Source: Gammaproteobacteria bacterium
Lineage (GTDB): Bacteria > Pseudomonadota > Gammaproteobacteria > Pseudomonadales > Pseudomonadaceae
Reading direction: 5' to 3'
Assembly (NCBI GenBank): GCA_023475025.1
Contig: JAMCWB010000020.1
Span: forward strand, 1-48,752
DNA: 48,752 nucleotides
Every line of letters begins with the position of its first letter. The stretch's first letter is position 1. The notes beneath the pieces are model-generated. The model did not search any database and had not been told where the DNA came from. It saw only the letters and a list, made by a program, of their open reading frames with translations. Below are positions 44,314-48,752 of this stretch, one piece after another. The translations under genes and the position numbers were made by a program.

Positions 44314-44652
44314 ATGCGCCTGTTACGTCAAGCTACAGCTATTCTCGCCGGTGTTCTGCTCAGTGCCAGTGTGCTGGCCGCTGACCGTTCCTACGGTTAT
44401 CAGGAAGAGGTCAACAACCCCGGTTTTTACGCCATGACCGGCGATCTGTTGATTGCCCGCCCTTTGCTGCTCGGGGTAACTGCGATCGGTACGGCGGCCT
44501 TTGTCGTCAGTCTGCCCTTTACTGCGCTGGCGGGGAACACCCGTGAAGCGGGTCAGGAGCTGGTAGTCCGTCCGGGTCGCGAGACCTTTGTGCGCTGCCT
44601 GGGCTGCACCAAGAGCGGCTATGGTCGCAAGCAGCAAGACGGTCGCCAGTAA
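44314..44652 (+). CDS. Small exported/membrane protein of unknown function
   Basis: A 112-residue protein starting [23 protein letters not shown], a clear signal peptide. A hydrophobic segment follows (about 48-70, [24 protein letters not shown]) and then a conserved-looking tail with two Cys (RCLGC). Homologues in pseudomonads are often labelled multidrug transporter, which its size does not justify. The ATG at 44314 is chosen for the signal peptide; an upstream in-frame region to 44080 looks non-coding. Confidence 0.7.
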   Translation: MRLLRQATAILAGVLLSASVLAADRSYGYQEEVNNPGFYAMTGDLLIARPLLLGVTAIGTAAFVVSLPFTALAGNTREAGQELVVRPGRETFVRCLGCTKSGYGRKQQDGRQ

Positions 44653-44736
44653 GCGACTACGGCGGTTTGCTCTGACCGGCGCTAGGCGCGCCGGTTAACT
44701 GCACGGTCGGGTATTCCGCCTGACCACAGGGGTCAT

Positions 44737-46599
44737 ATGAAAGCATTTCTGACACCCAGATGGGTGCCAGCGGTTTTGCTGGTTCTCATTGTTCTGTTTT
44801 TCTGGCGCCCTGAACTGGCCACTCTGGCGGCGGGTATCGCGCTTTTCATGTTGGGTATGCACCATCTGGAGGATGGCTTTCGTGCTTTCACCGGGGGTGC
44901 GCTGGAGCGCTGGTTATCGCGCAGTACCAACCGCATGTGGAAAAGCCTGCTGTTCGGTGTGGTGAGTACCGCGCTGGTGCAGTCCAGTTCACTGGTCACC
45001 CTGTTGACCATTGCCTTCCTGAGTGCCGGGCTGGTCAGCCTGGTGGCGGGGATCGGTATTGTCTTTGGTGCCAACCTGGGCACCACCACCGGCGCCTGGC
45101 TGATTGCCCTGGTCGGCCTGAAGATTGACCTGGCTGCGGTTGCCATGCCCCTGCTGGTGTTCGGTGTGATGCTGGGTCGCCGGGTAGAAGCGGTGTGGAA
45201 GGGTGTCGGTCAGGTCTTGCTCGGTATCGGTCTGCTGTTCCTCGGTATTAATCTGATGAAGGCCGGCTTCGAGAGTTTCGAGGGCGTGCTGGACCTTGAG
45301 CGTTATCACCTGGGTGGCTGGGTCGGGGTGCTGGTGTATACCTTGTTCGGGCTGCTGGCGACGGTATTGATGCAGTCCAGCCACGCCTCGATGATGATTA
45401 CCCTGGCGGCGCTGGCGACCGGGCAGCTGGCTTATGGCAATGCGCTGGCCATGGCGATAGGTGCCAACCTGGGTACCACGGTGACAGCCGTTATTGGCGC
45501 ATTGGGTTCGAACAATGCCGGGCGGCGTCTTGCGGGCGCACACATTTTGTTCAATCTGGTGACCGCGGCCGTAGCCCTGGCCATTCTGCCGACGCTGACG
45601 CGCGTGGTTGAAGAGATGTCGACCTGGATGGGTATCGCTGCTGACGCCTACACGCTCAAGCTGGCGCTGTTCCACACCCTGTTCAACGTACTCGGGCTGG
45701 TCATCATGCTGCCCTTTGTACCTCTGATGGTGAAATTCCTGATGCGCTGGCTGCCGGATGCGGATGTGGAGGCAAGGGACCCGGACGCTCCGAGCCTGAG
45801 TGATCAGCCGCCCATGCGTGCGCGCTACCTGAATGATTCCAGCCTGTTGCATGCCGATGCCGCGCTCAAGGTGCTGGATCAGGAGGTGCGTCATCTGGCC
45901 GGGTTGAGCCGCGAAGTTATCGGCAGTGCGCTCTACTTGCCTGACCTCAAGGCCGGCCTGAACAATGAACAACTGCAAGCCCGCCTGCAGGCCGCAGTAC
46001 CGCTGGAACAGCGGGTGGATGCGGATGCGCTCTATGAGCGCCATGTCAAAGGCGTGTATGGCGATATTATCGATTTTATCAGTCGACTGGATACCTCCTT
46101 GCTGCCAGAGCAGCAGCAGCAATTGATGCAATACAGCATGGCCGCGCGGGATCTGGTGGAGTCGGTCAAAGCCGCCAAGCATCTGCAGGCCAACCTGCGC
46201 CGGCAGATCGACAGCACCCAACCGACCATTCGCTCGGCCTATGACCGTTTGCGCTGGCAGTGCATCAAGGCCATGCAGAGCCTGGACGCCCTGACCGTGG
46301 TCGGCGAGGGTGTGGAAGCACATCGGCTGGCCTTTGCCGATTATGAACGGCTGGAAAAGCAGTTTGCCGACAACTTCCAGCGTGAGGTACAAAGTGCATT
46401 GCGTAATCGGGAAATGGATGGTTGGCAGGCGTCTTCACTGCTCAATGATCTGCATTACCTGTTGCGGGTCCAGCGTCATCTTGGGCTGGCCTATGCGGCG
46501 CTGGATGAGGTGACGGCACTGGCGCCGGTTGCTGCGGACAAAGTGGATGACAAAGCCACTGCCGGTCGTCAGCGGGTAGAGCCGACGGTCGACGCTTGA
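44737..46599 (+). CDS. Na/Pi cotransporter family protein
   Basis: A 620-residue protein of the NptA/PF02690 type. Two inverted-topology repeats are visible, each with a QSS motif (QSSSLVTLLTI near 87 and QSSHASMMITL near 213) and a GANLGTT motif (near 109 and 242), typical of sodium-phosphate symporters. A cytoplasmic PhoU-like helical domain fills the C-terminal ~250 residues (about 365-600). It should move phosphate with sodium; many bacterial members act in efflux or homeostasis. AGGGG precedes the ATG. Confidence 0.92.
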   Translation: MKAFLTPRWVPAVLLVLIVLFFWRPELATLAAGIALFMLGMHHLEDGFRAFTGGALERWLSRSTNRMWKSLLFGVVSTALVQSSSLVTLLTIAFLSAGLVSLVAGIGIVFGANLGTTTGAWLIALVGLKIDLAAVAMPLLVFGVMLGRRVEAVWKGVGQVLLGIGLLFLGINLMKAGFESFEGVLDLERYHLGGWVGVLVYTLFGLLATVLMQSSHASMMITLAALATGQLAYGNALAMAIGANLGTTVTAVIGALGSNNAGRRLAGAHILFNLVTAAVALAILPTLTRVVEEMSTWMGIAADAYTLKLALFHTLFNVLGLVIMLPFVPLMVKFLMRWLPDADVEARDPDAPSLSDQPPMRARYLNDSSLLHADAALKVLDQEVRHLAGLSREVIGSALYLPDLKAGLNNEQLQARLQAAVPLEQRVDADALYERHVKGVYGDIIDFISRLDTSLLPEQQQQLMQYSMAARDLVESVKAAKHLQANLRRQIDSTQPTIRSAYDRLRWQCIKAMQSLDALTVVGEGVEAHRLAFADYERLEKQFADNFQREVQSALRNREMDGWQASSLLNDLHYLLRVQRHLGLAYAALDEVTALAPVAADKVDDKATAGRQRVEPTVDA

Positions 46600-46671
46600 C
46601 CTGATGACTTGCAGTATCCGCTCCGGGCTGGCCCAGCATGGCCCGGAACAGAATAAGAACAAGGAAAAACA

Positions 46672-47520
46672 ATGCGAGATTTCACTGACAAGGTGGCGGC
46701 CATTACTGGCGCCGGTTCCGGTATTGGTCGGGCCCTGGCCCAGAATCTGGCTGCCACGGGCTGCCATCTGGCGCTCAGCGATGTCAACAGCGAGGGGCTG
46801 ACGGAGACTGCCCGGCTATGTGAGACAAAGGGGATCAAGGTAACGACCGCCGTACTGGATGTTGCTGACCGCGCTGCAGTCTTTGCCTGGGCCGAACAGG
46901 TGGTCGCCGAGCATGGCCGGGTAAATCTGATTTTCAACAATGCCGGGGTCGCCCACAGCACGCCAGCGGAAACCGCCCGCATCGAGGATTTCGAGTGGGT
47001 CATGAGCATCAATTTCTGGGGTGTAGTGCATGGCACCCAGGCCTTTCTGCCGCACCTGCGCGCATCGGGTGACGGGCATGTGATCAATCTGTCCAGCCTG
47101 TTCGGTCTGATTGCCGTTCCTACCCAGAGCACCTACAACGCCAGCAAGTTTGCCGTGCGGGGTTTCACCGAAGCGCTGCGCATGGAGCTGGAAATGGCTC
47201 AGGCCCCGGTCAGTGTCACCTGTGTGCACCCTGGTGGTGTGGCGACGCAGATTGCTGACAGTGCCCGGGTTGATCCCGGCGTGACGGCCTTGACCGGCGA
47301 CAGCCCCGAACAGGCCCGGGCCAATGCGCGCAAGGCGATCCAGACCACCACCCCGGCAGCGGCGGCGCAACAGATACTGCGCGGCGTGCAGCGCAATGCC
47401 CGGCGTGTGCTGGTGGGCCCGGATGCCCGCTGGCTCGACCGCTTGCAGCGCCTGTTGGGCAGCGGCGCCTACCAGCCGGCCCTCAAATGGGCGCTGAGCA
47501 AGCGTAAAGCCAGCACCTGA
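46672..47520 (+). CDS. Short-chain dehydrogenase/reductase
   Basis: A 282-residue classical SDR. The cofactor motif is TGAGSGIG at about residues 12-19, NNAG appears near 92, the active-site Ser is in INLSSLFG, and the YxxxK pair is YNASK near 154-158. The acidic residue after the second strand (LSDVN) suggests NAD+ preference. The ~40-residue C-terminal extension (RRVLVGPDARWLDRLQRLLG) is seen in SDRs of lipid metabolism. It lies 27 bases before the P450 gene with AAGGAAA upstream of its ATG, so it may oxidise the P450's alcohol product. Confidence 0.92.
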   Translation: MRDFTDKVAAITGAGSGIGRALAQNLAATGCHLALSDVNSEGLTETARLCETKGIKVTTAVLDVADRAAVFAWAEQVVAEHGRVNLIFNNAGVAHSTPAETARIEDFEWVMSINFWGVVHGTQAFLPHLRASGDGHVINLSSLFGLIAVPTQSTYNASKFAVRGFTEALRMELEMAQAPVSVTCVHPGGVATQIADSARVDPGVTALTGDSPEQARANARKAIQTTTPAAAAQQILRGVQRNARRVLVGPDARWLDRLQRLLGSGAYQPALKWALSKRKAST

Positions 47521-47547
47521 TGCCTTCGTCCGCAGAGAACAAGAATA

Positions 47548-48752
47548 ATGACTGATCAGACCATACCCCAGCCCAAACCCGCTCCCTGGCTGGGTAATTT
47601 GCCGGACATTGATGCCAAAACACCGATCCAGTCGATGATGCAACTGGTCCGTGACTACGGCCCGCTGATACGACTGGATTTCCCCATTGGCCGCGTGCTT
47701 ATGCTCAGCTCCCAGGAACTGGCCAACGAAGTCTGCGATGAAAGCCGCTTTGCCAAGAAGGTACATGCGTCATTGCAACAGCTGCGCGCCATCGGTGGCG
47801 ATGGCCTGTTCACCGCCTATAACGATGAGCCCAACTGGGGCAAGGCGCATCGCATCCTGATGCCGGCCTTCGGCCCCATGGGCCTGCGCGACATGTTCGA
47901 GCCCATGCTGGATATCGCCGAACAGATGATGACTCGGTGGGAGCGTTTCGGCCCCGCTGTCGAGCTGGACGCCGCCGAACAGATGACCCGGTTGACCCTG
48001 GATACCATCGCGCTCTGTGGTTTCGATTACCGTTTCAACAGCTTCTATCAGGACCAGTTGCACCCCTTTGTCGATGCCATGATGAGCAGTCTGACCGAGG
48101 CCGGTATCCGCTCGCGGCGACCACCTTTCATCAATAAATTCCGCAAGAAAGCGGCGCGGCAGTTTGATAGGGATACCGACTTGCTCTATGCGGTCTCGGA
48201 CGAGCTGATTGCCGAGCGGCGCAAGCGCCCGGTGGACAAGCCGGACCTGCTCAACCGCATGCTTGAAGCGGTTGACCCGGTCACCGGCGAGCGACTGTCG
48301 GATGAAAATATCCGCTACCAGATGGTGACCTTCCTGATCGCCGGACACGAGACCACCAGCGGCCTGTTGTCCTTTGCCCTGTATTTTCTGCTCAACAACC
48401 CCGAGGCACTGCGCAAGGCGCAGGCGCAGGTCGACGAGGTCATGGGGGAATCCATTCCAACGCTGGATCATCTCTCACGGCTGCGCTATATCGAGCAGAT
48501 CCTGATGGAAACCCTGCGCCTGTGGCCAACCGCCCCGGCCTTTGCCGTCAGCCCGCATGAAAAGACCCTGCTGGCCGGTAAATACCCGATTGGCCCGCGT
48601 GATGTGTTGATGGTCATGTTACCCATGTTGCACCGTGATCCTGCCGTGTGGGGTGACGATGCCGATGCCTTCCGTCCGGAACGCTTTGACCCCGAGTTGG
48701 AAAAAGCCCTGCCGCCGAATGCCTGGAAGCCCTTTGGCAACGGTATGGGCCC
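47548..48752 (+). CDS. CYP102-type cytochrome P450, 3' end beyond window
   Basis: The visible 401 residues align almost without gaps with the heme domain of P450 BM3 (CYP102A1), starting TIPQPKPAPWLGNLPDID. Shared blocks include CDESRFAKK, GDGLFTAY, MTRLTLDTIALCGF, the I-helix AGHETTSGLLSFALYF (265-280) and ETLRLWPTAPAF. The visible end is KPFGNGMG (394-401), just before the heme Cys. At the BM3 Arg47 and Tyr51 positions it has Gly48 and Met52. CYP102 enzymes normally carry a fused reductase, expected downstream but not visible. It would hydroxylate a fatty-acid-like substrate subterminally. Weak ribosome site; linked to the SDR gene. Confidence 0.9.
   Translation, partial: MTDQTIPQPKPAPWLGNLPDIDAKTPIQSMMQLVRDYGPLIRLDFPIGRVLMLSSQELANEVCDESRFAKKVHASLQQLRAIGGDGLFTAYNDEPNWGKAHRILMPAFGPMGLRDMFEPMLDIAEQMMTRWERFGPAVELDAAEQMTRLTLDTIALCGFDYRFNSFYQDQLHPFVDAMMSSLTEAGIRSRRPPFINKFRKKAARQFDRDTDLLYAVSDELIAERRKRPVDKPDLLNRMLEAVDPVTGERLSDENIRYQMVTFLIAGHETTSGLLSFALYFLLNNPEALRKAQAQVDEVMGESIPTLDHLSRLRYIEQILMETLRLWPTAPAFAVSPHEKTLLAGKYPIGPRDVLMVMLPMLHRDPAVWGDDADAFRPERFDPELEKALPPNAWKPFGNGMG

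Overview
The window looks like a chromosome segment from a Pseudomonas-like gammaproteobacterium. The basis is GC-rich coding sequence, dense operons with Shine-Dalgarno sites, and close family resemblance to pseudomonad MutM, TrhP, Etf, MgtE and OprC-type proteins. A Halopseudomonas or P. stutzeri-like lineage is a guess only. It is not a phage or plasmid region; no transposase or integrase gene is visible.

Layout. (1) 1-1158: the trailer end of a type I-E-like CRISPR array with 17 repeats of 29 nt at an exact 61-nt period. The array is cut at its end by a 56-bp inverted-repeat element and followed by decayed repeat fossils; cas genes and leader lie off the left edge. (2) 1351-9332: small proteins (DUF805, VF530, RRM), a GGDEF-EAL protein, the modABC molybdate transporter, a membrane GGDEF protein, a double-cupin ChrR-like protein and a DUF2946 protein. 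(3) 9398-11126: an OprC-type outer-membrane copper receptor gene broken by an internal deletion plus frame change. (4) 11131-16170: apbE, uppP, mgtE with a long leader, and trhP. (5) 16362-40335: a large catabolic region with a PF04199 cyclase, a TAXI-type TRAP transporter, a sensor GGDEF protein, a PanE-like reductase, etfBA, two acyl-CoA dehydrogenases, a hydratase/dehydrogenase fusion, an IclR regulator, an acyl-CoA ligase, a crotonase, thioesterases, a beta-ketoadipyl-CoA-type thiolase, a PaaH-type dehydrogenase and a putative transporter. (6) 40336-48752: an alkylsulfatase, mutM between two inverted copies of a structured repeat, a Na/Pi cotransporter, and an SDR with a CYP102-type P450 that runs off the right edge.

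How the genes fit together. The fused hydratase/dehydrogenase, the two dehydrogenases and the ligase match the make-up of the pimelate (pim) operons of Rhodopseudomonas. The PcaF/PaaJ-like thiolase and PaaH-like dehydrogenase suit beta-oxidation of dicarboxylyl-CoA to succinyl-CoA and acetyl-CoA, with EtfAB taking the dehydrogenase electrons and the TRAP system importing the acid. The substrate is inferred.

The strongest new observation is a shared 15-bp dyad, TTYCGC-N3-GCRRAA, 24-32 bp upstream of the start codons of four separate transcription units: TRAP binding protein, hydratase/dehydrogenase fusion, ligase and PaaH-like dehydrogenase. Three of the four have a second copy further upstream. 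This suggests one local regulon run by the IclR protein encoded in its middle. Other notable items are the pair of hairpin elements around mutM, which share a 53-nt core but have unrelated, perfectly self-complementary arms; a chain of hairpins at 40432-40572; and a CYP102-like enzyme lacking the two residues that anchor the fatty-acid carboxylate in P450 BM3.
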